Assembly (NCBI RefSeq): GCF_006159205.1
Contig: NZ_CP040812.1
Location: 1,116,001-1,180,000 of the forward strand
Source: Antarcticibacterium flavum
GTDB lineage: Bacteria; Bacteroidota; Bacteroidia; Flavobacteriales; Flavobacteriaceae
Direction: 5' to 3'
DNA length: 64,000 nt
Part shown: one piece after another, positions 34,384 through 43,286 of the stretch
Numbering within the stretch: the stretch's first letter is position 1
How the letters are laid out: each line of letters opens with the position of its first letter
Made by a program: the position numbers and the translations under genes
The notes under the pieces: model-generated
Database searches by the model: none
What the model was told of the DNA's origin: nothing
What the model saw: the letters and a program-made list of their open reading frames with translations, nothing else

Positions 34384-35265
34384 TTAGTGTTCTTTTTGTA
34401 ATTGCTCCTTATAATCCTCAAGATTATGACGTATATCTGCAGGTAATTCCGGCTCTTTTACGTCATTATATTTAGATAGCTCTTCCCATAACACTTTGGC
34501 AACCAGGTAGCGGGCAGTGGCTTTATCATCTGCCGGGATAATATACCACGGTGCCTTCTCTGAAGAAGTCCTGTTAATAGCGTCTTGATAATACTCCCGA
34601 TATTTGCTCCAAAGCTTTCTTTCTTCCAGGTCCCCAGGAGAGAATTTCCAGTTCTTGTTAGGTTTTCGCAATCTTCTTAAGAGCCTTTGCCGTTGCTCTT
34701 CTTTGGAAATATTTAGAAAGAATTTAAAAATGATAGTCCCATTTTCTTCCAGGTGTTTCTCAAAATTCCTTATTTGGTTAAACCTCCTTTCCCAGAACTC
34801 GTCATCAATATCATCCAGGTTTTTAACCTGCGGGAGGTTCTCCTTAAGTATATATTCTGGATGCACCCTGGTGACCAGCACATTCTCATAATGTGTACGA
34901 TTGAACACCCCAAATTTACCCCGTTCAGGAAGTGCTATATAATGCCGCCACAGATAATCGTGTTTAAGTTCCTTTGAGCTTGGCACCTTAAAACTGTGCA
35001 CTACAACTCCGCGCGAATTAAACCCTTTAAACACCTCCCTTATTAAACTATCTTTCCCAGAGGTATCCATTCCCTGGATGCAAAACAGCACTGAATATTT
35101 TTTATGGGCATATAAGGTATCCTGCCAGTCGGCCAGTTTTTTCCTTGTCTCCTTAAGATGTTTTTTGATCTCTTTCTCATCTGCCTCCATGTCTATGGAG
35201 GTACCAAGTTCTTTTACATTAATAGGAGATGTTACTCTAAATTGGTTGTGGTCGATATTTTTCAT
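34384..35265 (-). CDS. Polyphosphate kinase 2 family protein
   Basis: The 293-aa cytosolic enzyme moves phosphate between polyphosphate and nucleotides. It shows the PPK2 Walker A GMDTSGKDS at about 65-73, the VVHSFKVPSSKELKHDYLWR segment, and the lid-side motif GVFNRTHYENVLVTRVHPE. The FNRTHYE form (rather than the DRSWYNRA of class I) fits class III, able to phosphorylate both AMP and ADP; class is inferred from this motif. Length of about 290 supports a one-domain form. It lies 48 bp upstream of the M28 gene on the same strand. Confidence 0.92.
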   Translation of the reverse strand: MKNIDHNQFRVTSPINVKELGTSIDMEADEKEIKKHLKETRKKLADWQDTLYAHKKYSVLFCIQGMDTSGKDSLIREVFKGFNSRGVVVHSFKVPSSKELKHDYLWRHYIALPERGKFGVFNRTHYENVLVTRVHPEYILKENLPQVKNLDDIDDEFWERRFNQIRNFEKHLEENGTIIFKFFLNISKEEQRQRLLRRLRKPNKNWKFSPGDLEERKLWSKYREYYQDAINRTSSEKAPWYIIPADDKATARYLVAKVLWEELSKYNDVKEPELPADIRHNLEDYKEQLQKEH

Positions 35266-35343
35266 TGGTAAGCTTCGTGTTTCCCTAAATATACAATCTC
35301 TTCAGCTATATTTTTTTTATCTTCGCCCTTAAATGCTGAAAGC

Positions 35344-35940
35344 TTGAAAAAAGAAGAAGTTATTGAAAAAGTTGCAATTCTCCTTAAGGAAATACCTACT
35401 TCCATGGAAATTGTAAAAGATGATTCAAAAAAGGATCAACGATTTCATTACCTGGCAACCCATATGGTCGAAAAAGCTATTGAAAAGGATGCCCTTATTA
35501 TTTCTGAAAATCAAAAAGGTATTGCGATCTTATTCAAAACAAGTAAGAAGGATGAGAATTTCTGGCAGGAACTACCTACACAAATTGGTCTTCTAAAAAA
35601 TGTCACCGGCTTTAAGAACGCCATGAAGATCCTTAAATCTCAATCTTATATCAAGAACCAACGTCCCAAAGAAGGGGAATATCTTTATTGCTGGTTCTGG
35701 GGGATCCTGGCAGATGCCCGCGGGGCCGATACCCAAACCGGTAAGGAAATGAAGGATGAATTCTATCGCCGGGCAGAAAAATTCAAACTTCCGCTCTATG
35801 CTGAAACCAGGATGCGGCAAAACGCCATTGTATATCAAAGATTTGGATTTGAACTATTCCATAAATGGAATCATCCAAGCGGGGATACTATGTATTTCTT
35901 AAGATACATCCCAAAATCCCTGAAAGAACAGTCATCTTAA
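35344..35940 (+). CDS. Putative GNAT-like acyltransferase
   Basis: The 198-aa protein begins with TTG at 35344 (MKKEEVIEKVAILLKEI). I recognise no named family, but the layout is GNAT-like: ALIISENQKGIAILF as the central strands, YLYCWFWGILADARGADTQTGKEMKDEFYRRAEKFKLPLYAETRM in the acetyl-CoA region and the terminal IVYQRFGFELFHKWNHPSGDTMYFLRY, where xYxxFGF is the common GNAT ending. The usual Q/RxxGxG/A loop is not clearly present. It is divergent from the PPK2 gene, 78 bp apart. Confidence 0.7.
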   Translation: MKKEEVIEKVAILLKEIPTSMEIVKDDSKKDQRFHYLATHMVEKAIEKDALIISENQKGIAILFKTSKKDENFWQELPTQIGLLKNVTGFKNAMKILKSQSYIKNQRPKEGEYLYCWFWGILADARGADTQTGKEMKDEFYRRAEKFKLPLYAETRMRQNAIVYQRFGFELFHKWNHPSGDTMYFLRYIPKSLKEQSS

Positions 35941-35988
35941 CCTCTAAAATTTAAAAGACGGCTGTGCTTGCAGTTAATACCCCCTGTC

Positions 35989-37155
35989 CTAGTTCTTACT
36001 TGCGAAAAGCCTCACATCTTCCTCCGTTACCTGGCTGCTACCAAGGATAATAAGTCTTTCAACCACGTTACGAAGCTCCCGTATATTCCCTGTCCAGTTA
36101 TATTCTTTAAGCAGGTCAATAGCCTCTGGTGTAAATTCCTTTTTATTACCACCCTGCTCCTCGGTGATCTTTTCACTGAAAAATTCAACCAGCAGCGGGA
36201 TATCTTCCCGTCTTTCATTCAATGGCGGCACCTCTATAAGGATCACGGCCAGTCTATGAAAAAGGTCTTCCCGAAATTTCTTATCCTCAATTTCTTTTTT
36301 AAGGTCCTTGTTTGTGGCGGCCACAACCCTTACATCTACCTTAATATCCTTATCACTTCCAACCCTGGAGATTTTGTTTTCCTGCAAAGCCCTTAACACC
36401 TTAGCCTGGGCAGAGAGGCTCATATCCCCTATCTCATCCAGGAAAATAGTGCCGCCGTTGGCGGCTTCAAATTTCCCGGCCCTGTCCCTGTTGGCAGAGG
36501 TAAATGCGCCTTTCACGTGGCCAAACAATTCGCTTTCAATAAGCTCTGATGGGATAGCGGCACAATTCACTTCAATCATTGGCCCTTTGGACCTTTCGCT
36601 CTTTTGGTGAAGCCAATGAGCTACCAGCTCCTTACCTGTTCCGTTAGGACCGGTGATAAGTACACGAGCATCTGTAGGCGCGACTTTCTCAATGATATTT
36701 TTAATTCTGGAAATTGCAGGCGATTCTCCCACCATCTCATAATTTTTACCAACCTTTTTCTTAAGCCGGGTATTTTCAACAACCAACTCCTTCCTGTCAA
36801 GGGCATTGCGCACAGTATTAAGCAGCCGGTTAAGATCTGGGGGTTTTGAGATGTAATCAAAGGCGCCCAGTCTCATAGTATTTACAGCCGTATCCAGATC
36901 TCCATGGCCCGAGATCATCACAACAGGAATCTCTGGTTTGATCTTTCTTATAGCCTCAAGGACCTCTATCCCGTCCATCTTAGGCATTTTGATATCACAT
37001 AATACGAGGTCAAAATCTTCTTCCTTCACTTTTTCCACTCCCGCGAGGCCATCTTCGGCCTCGTCAACTTCATAAGTTTTATTTTCTTCAGAAAGTATTT
37101 TTACAAGGACCCGGCGTATTGCCGCTTCGTCTTCAATAATTAGAATCTTTGCCAT
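35989..37155 (-). CDS. Sigma-54-type response regulator (REC-AAA+) lacking a C-terminal HTH
   Basis: The 388-aa protein has a receiver domain with phospho-acceptor Asp54 (LVLCDIKMPKMDG), T/S and K switch residues in MISGHGD and YISKPPD, and a sigma54-interaction AAA+ domain: Walker A GPNGTGKE at 169-176, the loop GAFTSA at 216-221 in place of the consensus GAFTGA, and Walker B FLDEIGD at 238-244. It stops at about 388 after WTGNIRELRNVVERLIILGSSQVTEEDVRLF, without the Fis-type DNA-binding domain. It may act from solution or through a partner. No histidine kinase is adjacent; the DUF6268 gene lies 2 bp upstream on the same strand. Confidence 0.93.
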   Translation of the reverse strand: MAKILIIEDEAAIRRVLVKILSEENKTYEVDEAEDGLAGVEKVKEEDFDLVLCDIKMPKMDGIEVLEAIRKIKPEIPVVMISGHGDLDTAVNTMRLGAFDYISKPPDLNRLLNTVRNALDRKELVVENTRLKKKVGKNYEMVGESPAISRIKNIIEKVAPTDARVLITGPNGTGKELVAHWLHQKSERSKGPMIEVNCAAIPSELIESELFGHVKGAFTSANRDRAGKFEAANGGTIFLDEIGDMSLSAQAKVLRALQENKISRVGSDKDIKVDVRVVAATNKDLKKEIEDKKFREDLFHRLAVILIEVPPLNERREDIPLLVEFFSEKITEEQGGNKKEFTPEAIDLLKEYNWTGNIRELRNVVERLIILGSSQVTEEDVRLFASKN

Positions 37156-37157
37156 AT

Positions 37158-38054
37158 TTATAATATACTAATTTTTAAGCCTGTACGGCCATAAAATGTA
37201 TTTACTTTATTTATTTCATATACATCATCCCGGTTATCATCCCTTATTCTAATGTCATTCATAAGAGTATGCCCACCATACAGATAATATACTAAATGAT
37301 TTGTAATTTTATATTCATATCCCACTCCTGCCAATAAAATAGTCATGGAAATATTCTCTCCAAGATTAGAAGAATTTGGGATAGCCCTGTTCTCCTGTAT
37401 ATTCGCATAAAATCCATCCAGGGTTACAAAAGCCTGCAACTCACTACGGCCGGTTAAGGAGTATTTCACATTCGATTTTGGAACTCCCAGCGTATAAGAC
37501 CAATTTGGACGAAATTCCCGGTAATAATTCACGATGGGCAGGGGAAAAGGAAATCCAGACGTAGTTGAATAATGCAATCCCAAAATAAGCCGTGTTGGCA
37601 CTTCTCCCGGGGCCTCATCTCTGTCTTTGAGAAAAAAAACTGCTCCTGTATAAAGATAATCATCCTTGATAACTTTAGAGGTCTCAAAATTGGAAGCTAC
37701 CATCACACCTCCAAGCCCCCCAAATCTCCAGGCCTCATTTATCTTAAAGGTATATCCCAGGGTTGCCGTAAAGGACTGGAACCTGTCCAGGGTACCTCTT
37801 TTTGCAAATGGGGTCTTATCCTCAAATTTAAAATTGATATTTTCATACTCTACTCCCGGTACGAGATAGGCTCCCTTGTCATTCAATTTCAAAGGTATGT
37901 TTACAGATGTGCGAAACCTTCTGAAGGAGTTATCTGAATTTGCCTGGGGAAAGTACGTATACTCCAGCCTTGCCAGGTCTGTACTTTGAGCCAGGGAATT
38001 ATTGGTAAGACTTGTTAAAATCAAAAAAGCAAACAATTTTACAAACCAATTCAT
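37158..38054 (-). CDS. DUF6268 family outer-membrane beta-barrel protein
   Basis: The 298-aa protein has a signal peptide (MNWFVKLFAFLILTSLTNNSLAQ) and alternating aromatic beta strands, for example DLARLEYTYFPQANSDNSFRRF, FQSFTATLGYTFKINEAWRF and FGGLGGVMVASNF, ending in FYGRTGLKISIL, an outer-membrane-barrel type C-terminus with Ile-Leu. This fits DUF6268. Its stop lies 2 bp before the start of the response-regulator gene, so the two are likely co-transcribed, with the barrel protein first. Function unknown. Confidence 0.87.
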   Translation of the reverse strand: MNWFVKLFAFLILTSLTNNSLAQSTDLARLEYTYFPQANSDNSFRRFRTSVNIPLKLNDKGAYLVPGVEYENINFKFEDKTPFAKRGTLDRFQSFTATLGYTFKINEAWRFGGLGGVMVASNFETSKVIKDDYLYTGAVFFLKDRDEAPGEVPTRLILGLHYSTTSGFPFPLPIVNYYREFRPNWSYTLGVPKSNVKYSLTGRSELQAFVTLDGFYANIQENRAIPNSSNLGENISMTILLAGVGYEYKITNHLVYYLYGGHTLMNDIRIRDDNRDDVYEINKVNTFYGRTGLKISIL

Positions 38055-38187
38055 AGGAAGGGGATGATTTTATATCCTGTAAAACTAACAAAGTGAGCAG
38101 CAGGGGGCTGTTAAATCTATGATAATATCTCTATACAGGACTTTATAAAAGGCAGGGAATACTATTATTACTTATTATTTCATCATA

Positions 38188-39486
38188 TTAATATCTCAAC
38201 CACTTATACAATTCCTTATAAGTAGGTTTCTTACCATACATAAGGATACCAACACGATAGATTTTTGCCGCCAGCCACAAAACCCCAAAATTAGTTATGA
38301 TAAGAAGCCCAATAGAGATGCCAAGCTCCCACCATGGAACTCCAAAAGGAATTCGCATAAGCATAACGATAGGAGAAGTAAGGGGGATCATAGAAAAAAT
38401 TGTACTCACAACCCCATGTGGATTTTCAATTACTGAAAAGAAACCAACATATATCCCCAGCATTAATGGCAAAATTATGGGGAACATAAACTGCTGTGTA
38501 TCTGTCTCACTGTCTACCGCTGCGCCAATAGCCGCATAAATGGCGCTATAAAGAAAATACCCGCCCAGAAAATATACCAGGAAAGATAATAAAAGAGTTA
38601 GTAAAGGTAAATTGGCAACATCAATCATAAGCTGCTGTACCTCGCTGCTGCCTAATTCTTCCAGTCCCTGCTGCGCCTGTGGCTGGCCACTCATCAAATC
38701 CATCCCGGTTAAGGAAGCGGTGAGAAATAAGAGGATTCCTCCCAGCACAACCCAAATAGCGAATTGCGTCAACCCTGCAAGTGAAGTGCCCAGGATCTTT
38801 CCCAACATAAGCTGCAAAGGCTTTACAGAGGAAACAATGATCTCTATGATCCTGTTCGTCTTTTCTTCAATTACGCTTCTCATCACCATATTTCCATATA
38901 CAATGATGAACATCATAAGCAGGTAACCCGCAATGCCTCCAAATATCATTTTAATATAGGAAGACATCTTTGAAGTGCGCTGTCCTGCAAAATTCTGTAT
39001 CTGGATATTCACCTGTGCTTCTGAAGATTCTATCTGGGTAATATCTACCCCTCTTTGGATCAATTCCCTCGTGGTAAGCTTTTCTGAAATTGTTCTTTCT
39101 ATTTGCTGAAGGACCCCGAGGCCCGGAGGCTCATTGCTGAAGATCTCTATGGACCTGGCCAGCTCCATATTATTATCAACATTGGGTATATATAACAAGC
39201 CATAATAGTCCTTTTCCCGCACCAGGTCCCTTCCCTGCTCAAGACTTAAAGCCGAAAGGTCAAGAAAAAGCACCTCGTTGTTATTTTCAAATTCCCCGCT
39301 AAAGATCCCGCTCTGGTCTATCACTCCTATCGTTCGTACCTCGCTATTATTAAGCATGCTCAGGTAACCAATGAGCAGGAACATTCCTACCAGGATCACA
39401 GGACTTAGAAAAGTCATTATGATAAAGGTCTTGTTCTTTACCCTTGCCATATATTCCCTGTGAATAATAAGTTTAAGGTTACGCAT
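38188..39486 (-). CDS. ABC-2 type transporter permease (NatB-like)
   Basis: From ATG 39486 (MRNLKLIIHREYMARVKNKTF) the permease is 432 aa. It has one N-terminal helix (FIIMTFLSPVILVGMFLLIGYL), a large external domain and a C-terminal block of five to six helices including YLLMMFIIVYGNMVMRSVIEEKTNRIIEIIVSSVKPLQLMLGKILGTSLAG, the ABC-2 signature. The start overlaps the ATPase gene stop by 8 bp (ATGCGTAA), so translation is coupled. The closest well-known relative by layout is NatB of the Na+ exporter, but substrate cannot be assigned. A longer frame to 39564 adds unlikely residues. Confidence 0.93.
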   Translation of the reverse strand: MRNLKLIIHREYMARVKNKTFIIMTFLSPVILVGMFLLIGYLSMLNNSEVRTIGVIDQSGIFSGEFENNNEVLFLDLSALSLEQGRDLVREKDYYGLLYIPNVDNNMELARSIEIFSNEPPGLGVLQQIERTISEKLTTRELIQRGVDITQIESSEAQVNIQIQNFAGQRTSKMSSYIKMIFGGIAGYLLMMFIIVYGNMVMRSVIEEKTNRIIEIIVSSVKPLQLMLGKILGTSLAGLTQFAIWVVLGGILLFLTASLTGMDLMSGQPQAQQGLEELGSSEVQQLMIDVANLPLLTLLLSFLVYFLGGYFLYSAIYAAIGAAVDSETDTQQFMFPIILPLMLGIYVGFFSVIENPHGVVSTIFSMIPLTSPIVMLMRIPFGVPWWELGISIGLLIITNFGVLWLAAKIYRVGILMYGKKPTYKELYKWLRY

Positions 39487-40408
39487 CCTGGGTAACAGTT
39501 TTAATGAATATATCGTTGACCGAGGGAATGACCTCCACAAAGTGGTTAACCTGTGCCCTCCCAATTAAATAATGAAGCAGGTCATTTGGAGATTCATCTT
39601 CCTTTATTTGTAATCTTAATTTAAGATCTTCTGTAATGCTTTTATAGGTGGCAGGAGTTACTATGAACCTGCTCTTTAATTCTTTTAACAGGGATTCCTC
39701 ATTAGGTGCACTTAGGCCCACCTCAAAGGTATTGGATTTATATTCCCTCTTTATATCGGCCACTTTTCCATCAAGCAATTTCTTGGAATTGTGGATGAGG
39801 GCCATATACTCACAAAGCTCCTCAACACTTTCCATGCGATGGGTTGAGAATAAAATAGTGGCGCCTTGCTCCCTCAAATACAGGATCTCTTTTTTTATTA
39901 TTCCAGCATTTACAGGGTCAAAACCACTAAATGGTTCATCAAAGATCAATAGCTTTGGATTATGAAGAACGGTGATCACAAACTGCACTTTTTGGGCCAT
40001 ACCCTTTGACAATTCCTGTATCTTCTTATCCCACCAGTGCGTGATACCAAGCCTGGTAAACCAAAACTCAAGGCGTTCTTTCGCCTGGGCTTTGCTTAAA
40101 CCTTTTAAGCGTGCCAGGTAAAGGGCCTGCTCCCCTACTTTCATGGATTTATATAACCCACGTTCCTCTGGCAGATATCCAATATGTCCTACATGAGAAG
40201 GATGCAAAGGCTCACCTTCAAAATACACCTTCCCGGTGTCTGGCATCGTAATTTGATTAATGATCCTTAAAAAGGTGGTTTTACCTGCACCATTGGGCCC
40301 AAGTAATCCAAAAATGCTTTGTGTGGGAATTGTTATTGAAATATCATCTAGTGCAGTAAAATTACCAAAATTTTTGCAAATATTATCTGCCACTAAGAGA
40401 TCTGCCAT
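39479..40408 (-). CDS. ABC transporter ATP-binding protein (NatA-like)
   Basis: The 309-aa ATPase has Walker A GLLGPNGAGKTT at about 33-44, the Q-loop region GYLPEERGLY, the ABC signature LSKGMAQKVQ, Walker B KLLIFDEPFSGFDP, and the H-loop STHRM. The C-terminal 90 aa, ending NDIFIKTVTQDA, match the extra domain of exporter ATPases of the DrrA/NatA group. It is the first gene of a two-gene operon with the permease. Confidence 0.96.
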   Translation of the reverse strand: MADLLVADNICKNFGNFTALDDISITIPTQSIFGLLGPNGAGKTTFLRIINQITMPDTGKVYFEGEPLHPSHVGHIGYLPEERGLYKSMKVGEQALYLARLKGLSKAQAKERLEFWFTRLGITHWWDKKIQELSKGMAQKVQFVITVLHNPKLLIFDEPFSGFDPVNAGIIKKEILYLREQGATILFSTHRMESVEELCEYMALIHNSKKLLDGKVADIKREYKSNTFEVGLSAPNEESLLKELKSRFIVTPATYKSITEDLKLRLQIKEDESPNDLLHYLIGRAQVNHFVEVIPSVNDIFIKTVTQDA

Positions 40409-40511
40409 AAAGAAAAATTTAAGAAGTAAAGATATTGAAATAGGCCTAGACTGATTTTAATTTAAGAGGATTTTATAAAAAAGGCCCGCAACCTCCGGTA
40501 TAAAACAAAAA

Positions 40512-40539
40512 CCCACCCTTAAAATGATTTAAGGATGGG
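40512..40539 (-). terminator. Second terminator hairpin downstream of dnaJ
   Basis: CCCATCCTTAAA and TTTAAGGGTGGG (minus strand) pair with one mismatch over a 4-nt loop and run into TTTTTG. Confidence 0.75.
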
Positions 40540-40566
40540 AAAAAAATTGCTATGAAAAAGAAAAAT

Positions 40567-40589
40567 TATCACTAAAGATTTTAGTGATA
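40567..40589 (-). terminator. Intrinsic terminator of dnaJ
   Basis: TATCACTAAA and TTTAGTGATA form a perfect 10-bp stem with a 3-nt loop; the minus strand continues ATTTTTCTTTTT. Confidence 0.8.
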
Positions 40590-40625
40590 CTCAAATATAT
40601 AAAAATTATCTTAAAATTCCAGTTT

Positions 40626-41744
40626 TTAAGAAAACATATCTTTAACTTTTTCAAAAAATGATTTATCACTCATCTCCGGGCTTGGTTGAAAATTTTCATC
40701 GGTTGCCATTTTCTCAAAAAATTCGCGTTGTTCCCGGTTAAGAACTCTTGGGGTCCATACATTCACGTGCACCAAAAGATCTCCTTTTCCATATCCATTT
40801 AAATTTGGGATACCTTTACCTCGCAGGCGCAGGATCTTACCACTTTGCACACCTTCTTCCACTTTTATTCGAACCTTTCCGGTAACGGTGTCAATTTCCC
40901 TTGAAGCTCCAAGTGCTGCCTCAGAGAAGCTTATATATAGATCATAATGAAGGTTATCACCTTCCCGTTGCAGGGTTGGATGTTCCTTTTCTTCAATAGC
41001 TACTAGCAAGTCTCCTGGAATCCCATTACCTGGAGCATCATTTCCTTTCCCGGTAACTTTTAGTTGCATTCCATCTTCTACACCTGCAGGAATTTTGATC
41101 GAAACCGTTTCATCCTGTGAAACCAGTCCCTGGGCATCTGCATTTGCAGGTTTCTTGTCTATCATCTGGCCTGCTCCTCCACAAGTAGTACAAGGTGAGG
41201 CTGTTTGCATGCGGCCAAGGATCGTATTTGTTATACGCGTAACCTGTCCTGTTCCATTACAGGTACTACAAGTCTTATAAGTAGTTCCCGGTGCCTGGAC
41301 TTTTCTTTTAACTTTGATTTTCTTTTCGGCACCGTTGGCAATTTCCTCCAGGGTAAGGCTTACCCTAATTCTAAGGTTACTCCCTTTAGCCCTTCGCTGG
41401 CCGCCGCCAAAGCCACCGCCAAACCCGGAAAAACCACCGCCTCCAAAGCCGCCACCAAAGATATCACCAAACTGACTGAATATGTCATCCATATTCATTC
41501 CACCACCGCCGCCAAAGCCTCCTTCAAAGGCCTGGTGGCCAAACCGGTCATATTTGGCGCGCTTATCTTCATTACTCAATACTTCGTAAGCCTCTGCAGC
41601 CTTCTTAAACATTTCCTCTGCATGAGTGTCACCCGGATTTTTATCTGGATGGAACTCAATAGCTTTCTTCCTGTAGGCTTTCTTGATCTCTGCCACAGAT
41701 GCATTCTTACTTATTCCTAATATTTCGTAATAATCTTCTTTCAT
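40626..41744 (-). CDS. dnaJ: Molecular chaperone DnaJ (reduced zinc-finger form)
   Basis: The 372-aa DnaK co-chaperone has a J domain with HPD at 32-34, a long Gly/Phe-rich linker (about 75-121, GGGFGGGGFSGFGGGFGGG pattern) and the C-terminal substrate domains. The zinc region contains only two CxxCxGxG motifs (CSTCNGTG and CTTCGGAG) with the IxNTILGRMQ stretch between, in place of the usual four. This keeps one four-Cys site. The shorter form is common in Flavobacteriia as far as I recall. It is 32 bp downstream of grpE and likely shares its promoter. Confidence 0.97.
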   Translation of the reverse strand: MKEDYYEILGISKNASVAEIKKAYRKKAIEFHPDKNPGDTHAEEMFKKAAEAYEVLSNEDKRAKYDRFGHQAFEGGFGGGGGMNMDDIFSQFGDIFGGGFGGGGFSGFGGGFGGGQRRAKGSNLRIRVSLTLEEIANGAEKKIKVKRKVQAPGTTYKTCSTCNGTGQVTRITNTILGRMQTASPCTTCGGAGQMIDKKPANADAQGLVSQDETVSIKIPAGVEDGMQLKVTGKGNDAPGNGIPGDLLVAIEEKEHPTLQREGDNLHYDLYISFSEAALGASREIDTVTGKVRIKVEEGVQSGKILRLRGKGIPNLNGYGKGDLLVHVNVWTPRVLNREQREFFEKMATDENFQPSPEMSDKSFFEKVKDMFS

Positions 41745-41776
41745 CTTGTTTTTTTGAAATTCCTATTGCGACCTGA

Positions 41777-42409
41777 CTATTTGCCGGTCACTACTTTGGG
41801 ATAGCGAACAATTCTTTCACCAAGTTTATAACCACGCTCCACCACATCAACAATCTTGCCTTTAAGTTTGTCATTTGGTGCAGGAATTTGAGTTATGGCC
41901 TCATGAACATCGGCATCAAAAGCATCTCCCTCTTTAACTTCCATAGCCTCCAGGCCTTTGCTTCGTAGGGTTTCCTTAAATTTATTATGGATGAGCTCCA
42001 CTCCCTTAACAAGGTTTTTATCTTTGGCCTTTCTTATTTCGTTAAGAGCCCTGTCAAAATCATCAAGCACAGGCAGTAAAGCTGTCATTACTTCCTGGTT
42101 TGCCGTTTTAAACAATTCAAGCCGCTCCTTCGAGGTCCTTCTTTTATAATTCTCAAACTCAGCAAACAACCTTAAAAACTTATCTTTTTCTTTATCAAGA
42201 TCGGCCTTTAATTGTTCCGTTTCACTCCCCTGCTCTGCTTGATCGTCTTTTTTAGATGAATCGTTATTCTGGGATTCCCCTTTGCTTTCTTCCTCAGCCA
42301 TTGACTCTACCCCATCATTAATAAATTCTTCAGCAGGGCCATCCTGTTCATTATCGTGCTGATTATGTTTTATATTTTCGTCCTGAATACTTTCCTGATC
42401 TTTATTCAT
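41777..42409 (-). CDS. grpE: Nucleotide exchange factor GrpE
   Basis: The 210-aa protein releases ADP from DnaK. The first 70 residues are a disordered acidic tail (HDNEQDGPAEEFINDGVESM). The long dimerisation helix follows (LDKEKDKFLRLFAEFENYKRRTSKERLELFKTANQEV), then the beta domain with FDADVHEAITQIPAPNDKLKGKIVDVVERGYKLGERIVRYPKVVTGK, the GrpE signature end. It leads a grpE-dnaJ operon. Confidence 0.97.
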   Translation of the reverse strand: MNKDQESIQDENIKHNQHDNEQDGPAEEFINDGVESMAEEESKGESQNNDSSKKDDQAEQGSETEQLKADLDKEKDKFLRLFAEFENYKRRTSKERLELFKTANQEVMTALLPVLDDFDRALNEIRKAKDKNLVKGVELIHNKFKETLRSKGLEAMEVKEGDAFDADVHEAITQIPAPNDKLKGKIVDVVERGYKLGERIVRYPKVVTGK

Positions 42410-42441
42410 TATATCACAAAATTTGTTTCTCTCTGTAAAGT

Positions 42442-42474
42442 CAAATTTGCTGCCAATCTTAGAAAAATGTCAAA
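42442..42474 (-). promoter_or_regulatory. Candidate promoter of grpE-dnaJ
   Basis: On the minus strand TTTG (42474-42471) and CAAATTTG (42449-42442) are spaced 21 bp. The -7 box differs from TAnnTTTG at its first base. It lies about 33 bp before the grpE ATG. No CIRCE-like repeat was seen. Confidence 0.35.
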
Positions 42475-42508
42475 ATGTCACCGCTTTTATTTTATCATAA
42501 TTTTATGA

Positions 42509-42537
42509 TTTGATTCATAGTGGAAGCCTTAATTTTG
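42509..42537 (+). promoter_or_regulatory. Bacteroidota-type promoter of the YceI-family gene
   Basis: TTTG (42509-42512), a 17-bp spacer and TAATTTTG (42530-42537) match the -33/-7 consensus exactly. The start ATG is 27 bp downstream. Confidence 0.65.
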
Positions 42538-42563
42538 CAGCTTAATAAAATAAAAAGTAAAAA

Positions 42564-43232
42564 ATGAAAAAAACATTTCTAAACGTTTTTATGATCGCAG
42601 CTATTGGAATGGCGACAGTAGGTTGTAAAAATGATAACCGCGAAGCGAAAACAGAGGAAGCAAGAGAAGCAGCCACTGCAAATGCTGAAGCTGTGGAATA
42701 CCGTGTTGACACAAGTTCATCTGTTATCGAATGGGAAGGTAAAAAACCTACCGGTACCCACACCGGTACTATAGATATTGCTGAAGGATCTTTTTATGCA
42801 AACGACAGCATAGTTGAAAGTGGTACTTTTGTAATCGACATGAACTCCATTACTGTGACAGATCTTGAAGGAGAGGAAAAAGAGAACCTTGAAGCTCACC
42901 TAAAAGGAACTGTTGAAGGTAAAGAAGGAGATTTTTTCAATGTAAATGAGTACCCAGATGCAAGATTCGAGGTTACAGGCATTTCAGAAGAAAATGGGCA
43001 AACTATGTTACAGGGGAACCTTACTATGCGTGGGGAGACCAAGAACGTGGAGTTTCCTGTAAATATTAACCAACAAGAGGAAGGGTTAGAGCTTACAAGT
43101 GAGACCTTCACAATTGACCGTACCAAGTGGAATGTAAATTATGGTTCGAAATCTGTTTTTGATAGCTTAGGTGATAATTTCATCAATGATGAGATCACTT
43201 TAACAATAAAAGTGAAAGCTAACAGAGCATAA
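42564..43232 (+). CDS. YceI-family lipoprotein
   Basis: The 222-aa protein has a lipoprotein signal (MKKTFLNVFMIAAIGMATVGCKND, Cys21), a short charged linker and one YceI lipocalin-like domain: YRVDTSSSVIEWEGKKPTGTHTGTIDIAEGSFY, the central GTFVIDMNSITVTDLEGEEKENLEAHLKG and the end LTIKVKANRA. YceI proteins bind isoprenoid-type lipids in a beta-barrel pocket. It is a single gene between a consensus promoter and a strong bidirectional terminator. Confidence 0.95.
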   Translation: MKKTFLNVFMIAAIGMATVGCKNDNREAKTEEAREAATANAEAVEYRVDTSSSVIEWEGKKPTGTHTGTIDIAEGSFYANDSIVESGTFVIDMNSITVTDLEGEEKENLEAHLKGTVEGKEGDFFNVNEYPDARFEVTGISEENGQTMLQGNLTMRGETKNVEFPVNINQQEEGLELTSETFTIDRTKWNVNYGSKSVFDSLGDNFINDEITLTIKVKANRA

Positions 43233-43250
43233 TAATACTCTATATAAATA

Positions 43251-43280
43251 AAAAAAGGAGGCCGCCCGGCCTCCTTTTTT
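43251..43280. terminator. Bidirectional terminator between YceI gene and TIGR01777 oxidoreductase
   Basis: AAAAAAGGAGGCC (43251-43263) pairs perfectly with GGCCTCCTTTTTT (43268-43280) over a GCCC loop; U-tracts form on both strands. Confidence 0.93.
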
Positions 43281-43286
43281 TATTTA

